DNA of 33,081 nt from the NCBI GenBank assembly GCA_903884265.1, contig CAISEG010000053.1, positions 1 to 33,081 on the forward strand, written 5' to 3'. The notes below the pieces were generated by a model. It was not told the DNA's origin. It made no database searches and saw only the letters and a list, made by a program, of their open reading frames with translations. Positions within the stretch are counted from its first letter, which is position 1; each line of letters opens with the position of its first letter. This document shows, one piece after another, positions 8,578-17,988 of this stretch. This stretch comes from an uncultured Anaerolineales bacterium. GTDB taxonomy: Bacteria; Chloroflexota; Anaerolineae; Anaerolineales; Villigracilaceae. A program made the position numbers and the translations under genes.

Positions 8578-9528
8578 TTACATAAAGTACTTCAACGATC
8601 CATAGAGACGGAAACCAGCCGGGGTCAACAACACGATCATCAAGGCAGGAAAGATGAATAGTCCCATCGGGAAAATCATCTTAATCGGTGCCTTATGAGC
8701 TTCTTCTTCGGCATGCTGGCGCCGCTTAACCCGCATCTGGTCAGATTGGATACGCAACACTTTTGCCATGCTGACGCCCAGCATCTCCGACTGAATGACT
8801 GCAGCAACAAAGCTGGTCATCTCGGGTAGACCCAGTCTTTCCGACATGTCTCTTAAAGCATCACGGCGCAACTTGCCTAATTGGATCTCTCTAATTACAC
8901 GGCCAAAAGCCATAGACAATTCGTTATCCCATTTTTCATTGACCTTAGACATGGCCGCGTCAAAACCCAAGCCTGCTTCCACGCAGATTGTCAATAGATC
9001 AAGGGCATCCGGCATTGCTTTGCGAACGCCTTTCTGCCGGCTGTTAACCTTGCTCCTGATCCATAGATCCGGGAAGAAGTAACCAATTATTGTAAAAAGC
9101 AACACAATTAACAACTTTATGGGAAGTGAAAAAGTCCTGGAGAAAAGTGAAAGCAAGAATACCAAGCCGCCAAATAGTCCTGCGGCTACAAAATGCAGAA
9201 CCATGAACGTGGAGGCATCCATCCGGCCAGGATTCCCGGCCATTTCAAGGCGGATACGTGTCTGCTCCACAACATGTTGAGGGGTAAAGCGGGAGGAGAT
9301 CTCACCCAGGCGACGCATGATCGGCATCACGACGCGTTCAGAAAAAGGCTGGGATAGTTCAATTTCCTCAAGCGAAACGGCCTCACCGCGCTGGCTGTAC
9401 TCAGCCATGCGTTCAGCCAGAGGATCCTCTTGCTGAGTTTTCGATTTTTGGATGCCGGCCCTGACCAGAACAGCCGCACCGCCGATCACGCCAATGACTA
9501 CCACGAGAATAATGATCGTTTGAAGCAT
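8578..9528 (-). CDS. tadC: Type II secretion F / TadC-like membrane protein
   Basis: KAMPDALDLLTICVEAGLGFDAAMSKVNEKW...MSERLGLPEMTSFVAAVIQSEMLGVSMAKVLRIQSDQMRVKRRQHAEEEAHKAPIKMIFPM is a T2SSF domain. Confidence 0.9.
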   Translation of the reverse strand: MLQTIIILVVVIGVIGGAAVLVRAGIQKSKTQQEDPLAERMAEYSQRGEAVSLEEIELSQPFSERVVMPIMRRLGEISSRFTPQHVVEQTRIRLEMAGNPGRMDASTFMVLHFVAAGLFGGLVFLLSLFSRTFSLPIKLLIVLLFTIIGYFFPDLWIRSKVNSRQKGVRKAMPDALDLLTICVEAGLGFDAAMSKVNEKWDNELSMAFGRVIREIQLGKLRRDALRDMSERLGLPEMTSFVAAVIQSEMLGVSMAKVLRIQSDQMRVKRRQHAEEEAHKAPIKMIFPMGLFIFPALMIVLLTPAGFRLYGSLKYFM

Positions 9529-9529
9529 G

Positions 9530-10486
9530 TTACACCTCTACATTAGCAATGCGAGTCATTACAAAATATCCAATGGAAATCAACACCCCAGCAGCGCCCA
9601 AGGCAATGCCTCCGCATAGAAGATGGTCTTTATTAAAGAATTCCATTACATAACTGCGGTTCAAGAACCACAAAATGCAGAGTAGACCGACGGGCATCAG
9701 CGCAAGCGCACGGCCGGAATACATCGCCTGGGCTGTCAGGGAGCGAATATCACCCTTAATACGAATACGCTCACGGATCGTGTAGGAGATGACATCCATG
9801 ATCTCAGCTAAGTTACCGCCAACCTCTCGCTGCACGTTGATGGCAGTAACAAGAAAATCAAGATCCTGGCTGGGGATGCGTCGAAGAAGATTGGCGAGCG
9901 CCTTCTCCATCGGAATACCAAGTTGCATTTCCTGCACGACGCGTCTAAACTCATCGCAGATTGGAGCTGGTAACTCCTTACTAACAGCTTCCATGGACTG
10001 TAATGTGGAGAAACCTGCCCTGAGCCCGTTTACCATTAAGTTCAACATATCAGGTAATTGGTCATTGAAGCGGGTCAAGCGCTTCGATTGTTGACTTTTT
10101 ACATACATTCGAGGAAGTAACGCACCAATGGCTCCACCAATTACAGCAGAAATAAGAAGTCTTCCACCAAGCATAAATGCAATCAATCCTACACCAATAA
10201 TCGCAATCACATACAAAGCGATATACTCGCCAGGTTTGAATTTCAAATCGGCACGAGCCAATTCGCGGGAAATACGGTCGCCAAAGGATGATTTTTCGAC
10301 ACTTCTATTCACCCAATCGGTCAGCGCGCCTTTGGAGTCTTTTGTTTCTATCTTTTTATCTTCTTCGAGATACTTGTTCAGGCGATCATCGATCGAGGTC
10401 TTATCACCGGTTGCCGATATAACAATTCCAACAACCAGCAACACCAGAGCAATTACACCGCCGCCAATTAGTATAATATTAGTCAT
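9530..10486 (-). CDS. tadB: Type II secretion F / TadB-like membrane protein
   Basis: DQLPDMLNLMVNGLRAGFSTLQSMEAVSKELPAPICDEFRRVVQEMQLGIPMEKALANLLRRIPSQDLDFLVTAINVQREVGGNLAEIMD is a T2SSF domain. Confidence 0.9.
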   Translation of the reverse strand: MTNIILIGGGVIALVLLVVGIVISATGDKTSIDDRLNKYLEEDKKIETKDSKGALTDWVNRSVEKSSFGDRISRELARADLKFKPGEYIALYVIAIIGVGLIAFMLGGRLLISAVIGGAIGALLPRMYVKSQQSKRLTRFNDQLPDMLNLMVNGLRAGFSTLQSMEAVSKELPAPICDEFRRVVQEMQLGIPMEKALANLLRRIPSQDLDFLVTAINVQREVGGNLAEIMDVISYTIRERIRIKGDIRSLTAQAMYSGRALALMPVGLLCILWFLNRSYVMEFFNKDHLLCGGIALGAAGVLISIGYFVMTRIANVEV

Positions 10487-10521
10487 TGATCACCTATTCA
10501 AAATCGGATCCGCTTATGTCT

Positions 10522-11937
10522 TTAATATCTTTGCCGGCTGCCGACACCAAAGATCGAGGGAGGCAAGTGGATACCAGCAGCTTCAATTTTCTCCATGAAT
10601 TTCGGACGGAGACCGGTCGGGCGCATGTGGCCAATCACTTTTCCGTTCTCCAAGCCGGTCTGTTCGAAAACAAACAGATCCGTTGTGGTAATAACATCCC
10701 CTTCCATACCACTGACCTCGGTGATATTTGTCACTTTGCGTGACCCATCGCGCATGCGCTCCTCATGGACTATCATATCAATTGCTGAAGAAACCTGTTC
10801 ACGAATTGCGCGCACCGGTAAATCCATTCCAGCCATCAATGTCATCGTTTCGAGACGTGACAAGGTATCACGTGGAGAGTTCGAGTGTAAGGTAGTCATG
10901 GAGCCATCATGACCAGTATTCATGGCTTGTAACATATCTAGCGCGGCATCATCGCGGATCTCGCCAACAATGATCCGGTCTGGACGCATACGCAGGGCAT
11001 TTACAACCAGGTGTCGAATGGTAATTTCACCACGACCTTCAATGTTCGGCGGGCGAGATTCCAAGGTAACTACATGCTCCTGGCGCAGTTGAAGTTCCGC
11101 TGCATTTTCTATGGTAAGTATGCGTTCATCGCTCGGAATAAAACCGGAAAGAACGTTAAGCAAGGTGGTTTTACCAGAACCTGTACCTCCGGAGATAACA
11201 ATATTCAACCTCGCCTCAACACAGGCCTTTAGAAACTGAAGAGATTCTGGTGTTAGGGTACCGAATTGAACCATCTGCTCAATGGTGATAGGTATTTTTG
11301 AGAATTTACGAATGGTCAATGTCGGTCCGACCAAGGAAATGGGTGGAATAACGGCGTTTACGCGGGAACCATCTGCTAAACGGGCATCCACGTATGGACT
11401 GGATTCATCGATACGGCGTCCCAGTGGAGCAACGATACGGTCAATGATGCGCATAACATGATCGTTGCTTTCAAATGTCACCGGTACACGATGGATTTTA
11501 CCCTTGCGCTCAATATAGATGTTCTTTGCCCCGTTTACCATTATTTCTGTGACCGTTTCATCTTCAAGAAGAGTTTGTAGAGGCCCCAAGCCAAGAATCT
11601 CAGCCGTTATCTGTTCGAAAAGGCGGGCACGTTCCGGTCTTGAAAGGACAATGTTCTCCTCACTCAATATTTGCTCAAACAACCCCTGAATTGTCTTGCG
11701 AACTTCCTCAGTTTTCGTGATATCCATGGATGGATCAAGTTCGGCCAAAAGCCGGTTTTGGACTCGCGTTTTGAGGTCAAAGTATGTTCCCTCTTGAGGC
11801 GTCGTGCTGGGAGCGCTCACCCTGCGAGCTTGCAAAGAGGACAAACGGGATGCATCTCCGCCAGGCGCCTGGGAAGCGTCAGAGGTCTGTTCGGTAGGCT
11901 TCCCTTGACCTTGTTCGATCCGCTTAAGTAAAGACAT
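10522..11937 (-). CDS. tadA: CpaF/TadA family pilus assembly ATPase
   Basis: [40 protein letters not shown]...[55 protein letters not shown]: Walker A and B plus VirB11/CpaF motifs. Confidence 0.95.
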   Translation of the reverse strand: MSLLKRIEQGQGKPTEQTSDASQAPGGDASRLSSLQARRVSAPSTTPQEGTYFDLKTRVQNRLLAELDPSMDITKTEEVRKTIQGLFEQILSEENIVLSRPERARLFEQITAEILGLGPLQTLLEDETVTEIMVNGAKNIYIERKGKIHRVPVTFESNDHVMRIIDRIVAPLGRRIDESSPYVDARLADGSRVNAVIPPISLVGPTLTIRKFSKIPITIEQMVQFGTLTPESLQFLKACVEARLNIVISGGTGSGKTTLLNVLSGFIPSDERILTIENAAELQLRQEHVVTLESRPPNIEGRGEITIRHLVVNALRMRPDRIIVGEIRDDAALDMLQAMNTGHDGSMTTLHSNSPRDTLSRLETMTLMAGMDLPVRAIREQVSSAIDMIVHEERMRDGSRKVTNITEVSGMEGDVITTTDLFVFEQTGLENGKVIGHMRPTGLRPKFMEKIEAAGIHLPPSIFGVGSRQRY

Positions 11938-11957
11938 TATTTCCTCCTAATTACCAA

Positions 11958-13196
11958 TTACCGTTTAGCCACTGTTACTAGCTCTTCTTCCCGTTTGACT
12001 AGTTTAGCCCGTAACGCTTCAGCCAATATATAAATGCCTCGGGCTGCTGGTTGGGTTTTATTATCCAGCATGAAAGGTACACCCCGGTTAACCGCGGGGA
12101 TCACCGTACGTTCATCAAGAGGAATGACAGCCAGCACTTCCTGTTTAAGATTCTCGCCGACTTTCTCTGGAGAAATCGCAATCCGCTTGTCGAACTTATT
12201 CATCACGAATGCTATTTTTTCCGCCGGGATATTCAAAGTCAACAGGAGGTCTAGAAACAAACGAGCGTTCTTGATCGAAGGGATATCTTGAGTGGCAACA
12301 AGGATAATAGAATCGGCGATATCAAATACCGATAAGGTTACATCCGTTAAATGTGCACTGCTATCCACGATCACGTATGCATAAAGTTGGCGCAAATAGC
12401 GCAGCAGTTTCGAGAATTGATCTGCATTTACTTTTTCAGCATTTTCAGGGCGAGACGGTGATGCCAGAATATGCACACCGGAGGCCGCGTTTTTGATCAA
12501 AACATTATCTACAATTTCAGGATCCAATTCATCAACCCGCGGTGCCAAGTCTAAGACGGTATTCTTCCCCTGCTCGTTCAAAAAGATGGCTACATCTCCG
12601 AACTGAAGATTCGCATCCACAATAACGACACGTGTCTCCTCGTTATGCAATGCAACTGCAAGGTTTACTGCGATCGTGGTACATCCTGTCCCACCCTTTG
12701 GACTATAGACGAGAATGATTTTTCCCCGATTCAGCCCAACGCTTTTCATTGGTTGGTTGGAACCACTCTGTGAAGTGACAAATACCTGGCTGGTCTTGGA
12801 GCGTTCTTCGCGTGCCATCTTGCCGGCCCGGCGGATGGCTGCTACGAGTTCATCCGGCATGGGAGGTTTTGTAAGGAAATCGCGTGCACCTACCAGCATT
12901 GCCCGGCGCATATAATTCTGATCCCCCTGAACCGAAAGGATCACAACCTGAACAGCTGGCATCTTCTGCCGAATCGCTTCTGTGGCAGCGATGCCATCCA
13001 TATCAGGCATATTGATGTCCATCAAAACGACATCAGGATTCGATTCTTGGGTTATTTGGATCGCCTCACGGCCGGTCCGCGCAGCAGCAACCACTTCGAT
13101 ATCCGCCTCAAACTGTAGCAGTTTTCGAACGTTTTCGCGCGTTTCAGCAACATCATCCACAATTACCACGCGAATCTTTTCGCCATCAGCCATCAA
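11958..13196 (-). CDS. cpaE: CpaE/TadZ-like protein: receiver domain fused to ParA/MinD-type ATPase
   Basis: N-terminus IRVVIVDDVAETRENVRKLL...PDVVLMDINMPDMDGIAATEAI...GARDFLTKPP (receiver); C-terminus VYSPKGGTGCTTIAVNLAVALHNEETRVVIVDANLQFGDVAIFL (deviant Walker A). Confidence 0.9.
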   Translation of the reverse strand: MMADGEKIRVVIVDDVAETRENVRKLLQFEADIEVVAAARTGREAIQITQESNPDVVLMDINMPDMDGIAATEAIRQKMPAVQVVILSVQGDQNYMRRAMLVGARDFLTKPPMPDELVAAIRRAGKMAREERSKTSQVFVTSQSGSNQPMKSVGLNRGKIILVYSPKGGTGCTTIAVNLAVALHNEETRVVIVDANLQFGDVAIFLNEQGKNTVLDLAPRVDELDPEIVDNVLIKNAASGVHILASPSRPENAEKVNADQFSKLLRYLRQLYAYVIVDSSAHLTDVTLSVFDIADSIILVATQDIPSIKNARLFLDLLLTLNIPAEKIAFVMNKFDKRIAISPEKVGENLKQEVLAVIPLDERTVIPAVNRGVPFMLDNKTQPAARGIYILAEALRAKLVKREEELVTVAKR

Positions 13197-13373
13197 AAAT
13201 CTCCATCGATCGGTTTACTGCTCCTTGTAGAGAATCGTAGACCTTGAACAAACGGAGCACAGGGATCAGTGGATATTTTATTGCACATCCTCGTGCAATC
13301 CCCTGGTAAGCGAACCAATACCATGTGATTCAGTATCGACGCAGTCCCTGGACAACTTTCAAAGATCTTATCT

Positions 13374-14474
13374 CTACGGTACGGGCGTCGTATCGTTAGG
13401 CAATTTAGGATCCAGAAGGTTATCAAGACGCGGCTGCACGGCATATGGTAACTTCGCCGGAACTGGAATATTGTATTGGGTCAAAAGATATTCCAGCATG
13501 GCTGCATCGGTCTGCACAGCTGGTCCGGTGCTGTTGGGATTGCGGAGGGTCAGGGTGATTTTTGCACCACTATAAACAAGGAATACGAGTGTGTTGGCAT
13601 CATCCGGTGAAACCATAAGAGTAACAATATCCGGGCGTGTGATTGCAGTAACTACCTGCTGCCCAGCAGGTGCAGGGGTAGCAGTTGGCACAGGTCCAGA
13701 TTCAGGTAAAGTTGCCTGGTCAGAGGCTTCGCCTGGCAGAGGGAAAGATCCCACATGGAGCACCTGGACATTTTGTACGATCATTTGTGTCACCAAGCGC
13801 GGGCGTTGCCCTTCTGATGGGACAAGGTAAACCGGCTGGTTCAGTGTTTCATCTAAAACCGTAGTTCCCACTCTTGACCCTTCTCCGCCGGACGAGATGA
13901 GCGCAGTCAATTGAGTCCCAGTGGCACTCAATCCCGGGGATAAGACACCGGCAGTTAAATTGGGGAGAATGCTCTGGTTGGTGGGGTCAACATCCACAAG
14001 TAACATGGTCACAATGATATCAACATAATCACCATCGCGAATCCCGTACGCCACAGATGAGAGACGTGTGATGGGAATAGCCACAGCTGTCAGCCCCTGC
14101 GGGATGAATGGAGCCCAAGTGGAGCCAGGTAAATTAACGTTCCCTGCTGTCGACGTGACCATCGAATCTGTGATCGGTACACCTTGGGAAATTGTATACT
14201 TGGCATACATATTCACAACATCGGCTTTGTTGGTGAAAAGCCCTTGGACGAGTGCGGTATCAGGGATCTGGATAGTACTCAACATCGCTTCGGTGATGGC
14301 CGTGCCAGGAGAAATATTCTGGCCAGCTGTAACAATTTCCACGAGTTGCGTTTGCTGGGTAACCTGCGTTATAGGAGGTGTGGTGGTACGGTGCATCCAC
14401 AACCAGCCTGCCACAGCAGCCACGGCGATGATGATAATCAGCGCCAGATAGATGAAAATACGTCCACGTTTCAT
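13374..14474 (-). CDS. cpaB: CpaB/RcpC-like pilus assembly protein (SAF domain)
   Basis: MKRGRIFIYLALIIIIAVAAVAGWLWMHR, then VEIVTAGQNISPGTAITEAMLSTIQIPDTALVQGLFTNKADVVNMYAKYTISQGVPI...GDYVDIIVTMLL. The ORF track extends to 14561, but the ATG at 14474 begins the TM segment. Confidence 0.88.
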   Translation of the reverse strand: MKRGRIFIYLALIIIIAVAAVAGWLWMHRTTTPPITQVTQQTQLVEIVTAGQNISPGTAITEAMLSTIQIPDTALVQGLFTNKADVVNMYAKYTISQGVPITDSMVTSTAGNVNLPGSTWAPFIPQGLTAVAIPITRLSSVAYGIRDGDYVDIIVTMLLVDVDPTNQSILPNLTAGVLSPGLSATGTQLTALISSGGEGSRVGTTVLDETLNQPVYLVPSEGQRPRLVTQMIVQNVQVLHVGSFPLPGEASDQATLPESGPVPTATPAPAGQQVVTAITRPDIVTLMVSPDDANTLVFLVYSGAKITLTLRNPNSTGPAVQTDAAMLEYLLTQYNIPVPAKLPYAVQPRLDNLLDPKLPNDTTPVP

Positions 14475-14652
14475 GAGAAACTCCTTCCACCTTAGGTTTG
14501 TAGTTGCATTATACAGTAAAAATGCAACCTTGAATATTGCATCTACATTATTGCGAACCAACCATTCAGGTTCGTTTTTCCCTGAACATAGCCCACCCGA
14601 CAGGCAAAACTTGTGACCGGGCGAGCTTCACCATCCCAGCTCTTGCGGAACA

Positions 14653-15156
14653 CTATTTTTCCTCTTCTACCTGTAAACCTCGCACCACATCGTCCATCGT
14701 CCCGCCTTCCTTGCGCATCCCTGGCGCGGGTGTTCCACAATGCGGACAAATATTCCAGGGTAATTCCATGAACTGCCCACAGGAGTGACAGGTTTTGTGC
14801 AATTTGGTCTGACAGGTTGGACAAACCAACCAGTCATCTTTGACGCGCCGTTCACAGCCGGGGCACACCGATTGATCTTCTATGGCTTGTAAAAGGGCTT
14901 CCTCTTCTAGCGTCTGCTGGTATTCCTCTTCCAAAGTACGAGCCGGACGCAAGACGAGATAGACTAGAATACCAGGTAGATTTAATAGAACCACCAGTGC
15001 TGCTGCTAGAAAATGAACTAACCGATCACGGTGACGGGCACGAATATCGCGATAAGTCCAAACAACCAGAGCCACCCACAAGGACACCAGGAAGGCTCCA
15101 GCAAAACCGGCCAAAACAAGAGTTATACCACTCAGGAATGTGGGATCGAAAACCAT
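14653..15156 (-). CDS. Membrane protein with C-terminal double zinc ribbon
   Basis: Two hydrophobic segments (LVLAGFAGAFLVSLWVALVVW; FLAAALVVLLNLPGILVYLVL), then CPGCERRVKDDWLVCPTCQTKLHKTCHSCGQFMELPWNICPHCGTPAPG. Confidence 0.8.
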   Translation of the reverse strand: MVFDPTFLSGITLVLAGFAGAFLVSLWVALVVWTYRDIRARHRDRLVHFLAAALVVLLNLPGILVYLVLRPARTLEEEYQQTLEEEALLQAIEDQSVCPGCERRVKDDWLVCPTCQTKLHKTCHSCGQFMELPWNICPHCGTPAPGMRKEGGTMDDVVRGLQVEEEK

Positions 15157-15409
15157 CGTAACTCCTTATCGAGAAGGACATAAAATGCGATCACTCTTTG
15201 GGGTAAGTTTATTACATTACATGTCCCGGTCGAAACGGTTCGATATTCCGTCGATTACCGATCTCTCCTTCCCTTTCAGTATTTATTATACACTCAAATA
15301 ATACTCCCGACCTATAGGAAATCTAATGATATTGATAGGGAATCAGAGGATCAAAATTTGGATAATACTTTCTTCATTCCGCTTTCACATAATATCCCCT
15401 TTAAACAAA

Positions 15410-15436
15410 AACCCGGTCCAGTGGAGGAACCGGGTT
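15410..15436 (-). terminator. Rho-independent terminator downstream of the ferredoxin gene
   Basis: Minus strand aacccggt-tcctccactgg-accgggtt followed by tttgttt; perfect 8-bp stem. Confidence 0.75.
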
Positions 15437-15468
15437 CTAAGGATGGTTTGTACTTTAGACTGAGAGTG

Positions 15469-15882
15469 TTAAATACCTTTATCCTGGTCTTTCGCCCCGT
15501 AACCAGGACCGGATTTAAAGAAATCGTAGTTGGGTTGAATATCGTCGCGCAAATTAACCACTTCCCCGGCTGTCAACTGCTTGACAGTGTCGAGCACCAA
15601 ATGGGTACCGTTGTGATTTATGCCTTCAAAGCGGCCGGTCAAGCCAACCTTGCTGATGTATTCGCCACCCTTGGCTGTATAGACTGCCGGTACCTCATCC
15701 TCCGGGAAAATGGCTGCAAACGGGCATTCCGGGATGCAGGCGCCACAATCAATGCAGGTATCCGGATCGATGTACATCCAAGGATGTTTCTCAAGTGGTA
15801 GACCGGGGATGATGCACTCCACCGGGCATACTTCGATACAGCCGCGATCTCGAAGGCAGAGGCTGGTAATAATATGCGTCAT
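15469..15882 (-). CDS. Ferredoxin (FdxA-like, two Fe-S cluster motifs)
   Basis: MTHIITSLCLRDRGCIEVCPVECIIPG...YIDPDTCIDCGACIPECPFAAI. Start set at 15882 with ggagga upstream; the ORF-track start at 15954 lies in the intergenic region. Confidence 0.9.
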   Translation of the reverse strand: MTHIITSLCLRDRGCIEVCPVECIIPGLPLEKHPWMYIDPDTCIDCGACIPECPFAAIFPEDEVPAVYTAKGGEYISKVGLTGRFEGINHNGTHLVLDTVKQLTAGEVVNLRDDIQPNYDFFKSGPGYGAKDQDKGI

Positions 15883-15957
15883 TTGGTTCCTCCTATTGGA
15901 AAATAAAGATAAAGTTAGGTCTATTATATCTGTCCTGATAAAATTTTGCAACAAAAA

Positions 15958-15978
15958 GCCCGGACATAACGTCCGGGC
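15958..15978 (-). terminator. Terminator downstream of superoxide dismutase (probably bidirectional)
   Basis: gcccggac-ataac-gtccgggc; perfect 8-bp stem, followed by TTTTTG on the minus strand and a T-run after a short gap on the + strand. Confidence 0.75.
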
Positions 15979-15999
15979 AGGAGCTTTTTTATAAAAAAC

Positions 16000-16605
16000 C
16001 TACTTTTCAGAATACCGGCGAGTAACCTCAGCCCAGTTGACCACATTCCACCAGTTGCTTACGTATTCAGCGCGGCGATTCTGATATTTCAAGTAATAGG
16101 CGTGTTCCCACACATCCAAGCCCAGGATCGGATTCAAACCATTCGTGATCGGATTATCCTGGTTGGCCGTAGAGACGATTGCCAGTCCGCTGCCCTTTTT
16201 AACCAGCCAAGCCCAACCAGAGCCAAAACGGCTGATTGCGACCTTCTCAAATTCACTTTTAAAACTGGAAAAGGTCCCGAAAGAGGAGACAATCGCTTTT
16301 TCCAATGAATCTTTGGGTTCACCACCAGCGTTCGGGGCCATCACCTGCCAAAACATTTCATGGTTCCAGGTTCCCCCACCATGATTGCGGACTGCCATGC
16401 GGACATCTTCGGGGATAGCGTTCAAATCCACCAGCAAGGCTTCGAGCGGCTTCCCCGCCAATTCAGGATGCTTATCCAGAGCAGCGTTAAGATTTGTCAC
16501 ATAAGCAGCATGGTGTTTGTCGTGATGAATCTGCATCGTCAAGGTATCAATAAAAGGCTCCAAAGCGTCGTAGGCATATGGAAGCGGATTAAGTTGGAAC
16601 GACAT
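16000..16605 (-). CDS. Superoxide dismutase [Fe/Mn]
   Basis: LPYAYDALEPFIDTLTMQIHHDKHHAAYVTNLN...NHGGGTWNHEMFW...FGSGWAWLVKK...DVWEHAYYLKYQNRRAEYVSNWWNVVNW: the signature DVWEHAYY and metal-ligand regions are present. Confidence 0.97.
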   Translation of the reverse strand: MSFQLNPLPYAYDALEPFIDTLTMQIHHDKHHAAYVTNLNAALDKHPELAGKPLEALLVDLNAIPEDVRMAVRNHGGGTWNHEMFWQVMAPNAGGEPKDSLEKAIVSSFGTFSSFKSEFEKVAISRFGSGWAWLVKKGSGLAIVSTANQDNPITNGLNPILGLDVWEHAYYLKYQNRRAEYVSNWWNVVNWAEVTRRYSEK

Positions 16606-16655
16606 AGGGTTTTCTCCTTATTCATTGTTTATTATTTATGATATATATTATCTAT

Positions 16656-16683
16656 ATTATACTATTTACTTCTTCAAAGTCAA
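16656..16683 (-). promoter_or_regulatory. Candidate sigma70-type promoter for superoxide dismutase
   Basis: Minus strand TTGACT (16683-16678), 16-nt spacer, TATAAT (16661-16656), about 50 bp upstream of the start codon. Confidence 0.6.
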
Positions 16684-16744
16684 GCCACCGACGGGATTTC
16701 TAACAAATTGCTAACAACCAACGAGCAAGCGGTATACTTCGAGA

Positions 16745-17689
16745 ATGGCAAGTACCTCCGCTGTCCCCCGCCGTTCTACATTAACCCTGGGCCTTTTAGC
16801 TGGTATATTAGCTGCATCGACCGCGGCGATTTTTATCCGTTTTGCACAGCACGAGGGGGCAGCATCCATCGTCATCGCTGCGGCGCGATTGACGATCGCC
16901 AGCCTGCTGCTGGCGCCAGTTGCATTGACCCGCTACCAGTCTGACCTGAGTCATCTAAGCCGGCGGGAAATGGGTTTGGCAATGCTTGCAGGTCTCTTCC
17001 TGGCTTTACATTTTGCCACCTGGATCACGTCCCTCCAATTCACCAGTGTAGCCAGTTCTGTGTTATTGGTAACAACCACACCACTCTGGGTGGCACTGCT
17101 TGCTCCATTAGTGCTGCGTGAACGGGTCGGGGCTACAACGTTAATCGGATTGGGCCTGGCTCTGGCCGGTGGAGTCATCGTCGGGTTAGGTGATGCCTGT
17201 ACATGGCAGGCAGGGTCGATCGTCTGTCCACCACTGCGATCATTCATCGGCGGGCCAGCCTTCCTGGGTGATCTCCTGGCGCTTTTGGGGGCATGGATGG
17301 CTGCAGGTTACATACTGGTGGGGCGGAAATTGCGGGTGAAGATGGAACTCGTTCCGTACATTTTTGTTGTCTACGGGATGGCCGCGCTGGTTCTGGTGGT
17401 CATCATGTTGGGAATGGGAGAAAGCCCGCTTGGGCTGCCCCCATTGTCTTACCTGTGGTTTTTGCTGCTGGCATTAGTGCCACAATTGTTCGGGCATTCG
17501 ACGTTCAACTGGGCGTTGAAGTTTCTGCCGGCTTCATTCGTTTCGGTAACGCTTCTCGGCGAGCCGGTTGGCTCGACCGTGCTGGCATATTTCATTTTTC
17601 AGGAACAGCCGGGGTGGGTGAAAATTGGTGGGGCGGTGTTAATCCTGATAGGGATCTGGTTGGCTGCAAAGACCACAAATTCCCGTTGA
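16745..17689 (+). CDS. EamA/DMT-superfamily transporter
   Basis: Roughly ten hydrophobic segments with two EamA-like repeats (LAASTAAIFIRFAQ..., PQLFGHSTFNWALKFLPASFVSVTLLGEPVGSTVLAYFIFQE). Confidence 0.9.
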   Translation: MASTSAVPRRSTLTLGLLAGILAASTAAIFIRFAQHEGAASIVIAAARLTIASLLLAPVALTRYQSDLSHLSRREMGLAMLAGLFLALHFATWITSLQFTSVASSVLLVTTTPLWVALLAPLVLRERVGATTLIGLGLALAGGVIVGLGDACTWQAGSIVCPPLRSFIGGPAFLGDLLALLGAWMAAGYILVGRKLRVKMELVPYIFVVYGMAALVLVVIMLGMGESPLGLPPLSYLWFLLLALVPQLFGHSTFNWALKFLPASFVSVTLLGEPVGSTVLAYFIFQEQPGWVKIGGAVLILIGIWLAAKTTNSR

Positions 17690-17721
17690 TCCTATTCCAC
17701 AAGACGGTGAGGCTATTAGTC

Positions 17722-17960
17722 ATGATTACATGGGATAACCTTAACAAAATAAAACAAATACGGGTATTAACGAATGAGATCATGAAATGGGATAAAAAGG
17801 ACCTTGAATATTTTGTTGTTGCCCTTGTAGGTTTGAACATACGCGATCTATCCAGGTCCGATTCTGATGTTGACTTTGTCTTGCTGGGTTCGGCTCATCA
17901 AGTATTAATTAAACTGAGGGGAAATAGGTTTATAAATAATCCGTGGTTATTGAAAACCGC
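17722..17960 (+). pseudogene. Possible remnant of a nucleotidyltransferase-fold protein
   Basis: MITWDNLNKIKQIRVLTNEIMKWDKKDLEYFVVALVGLNIRDLSRSDSDVDFVLLGSAHQVLIKLRGNRFINNPWLLKT resembles the VALVGSYARGTARxDSDVDFVLL pattern of minimal nucleotidyltransferases, but the catalytic GS is GL and the frame runs into the malQ terminator. Confidence 0.4.
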
Positions 17961-17982
17961 CCCGGTTTATTCGCCGGGGCGG
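17957..17982 (-). terminator. Rho-independent terminator of malQ
   Basis: ccgccccgg / ccggggcgg, perfect 9-bp stem; minus strand continues ttttcaata. Confidence 0.7.
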
Positions 17983-17988
17983 GCAAGA

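Noticed and set aside
13193-13444. 83-aa minus-strand ORF between cpaB and cpaE
   Set aside because: Mostly intergenic plus the 3' end of cpaB in another frame; no domain resemblance. Most likely leader or intergenic DNA.
17293-17720. N-terminal part of the 236-aa ORF 17293-18003
   Set aside because: Out-of-frame overlap with the EamA transporter gene; only the tail after 17720 carries any signal.
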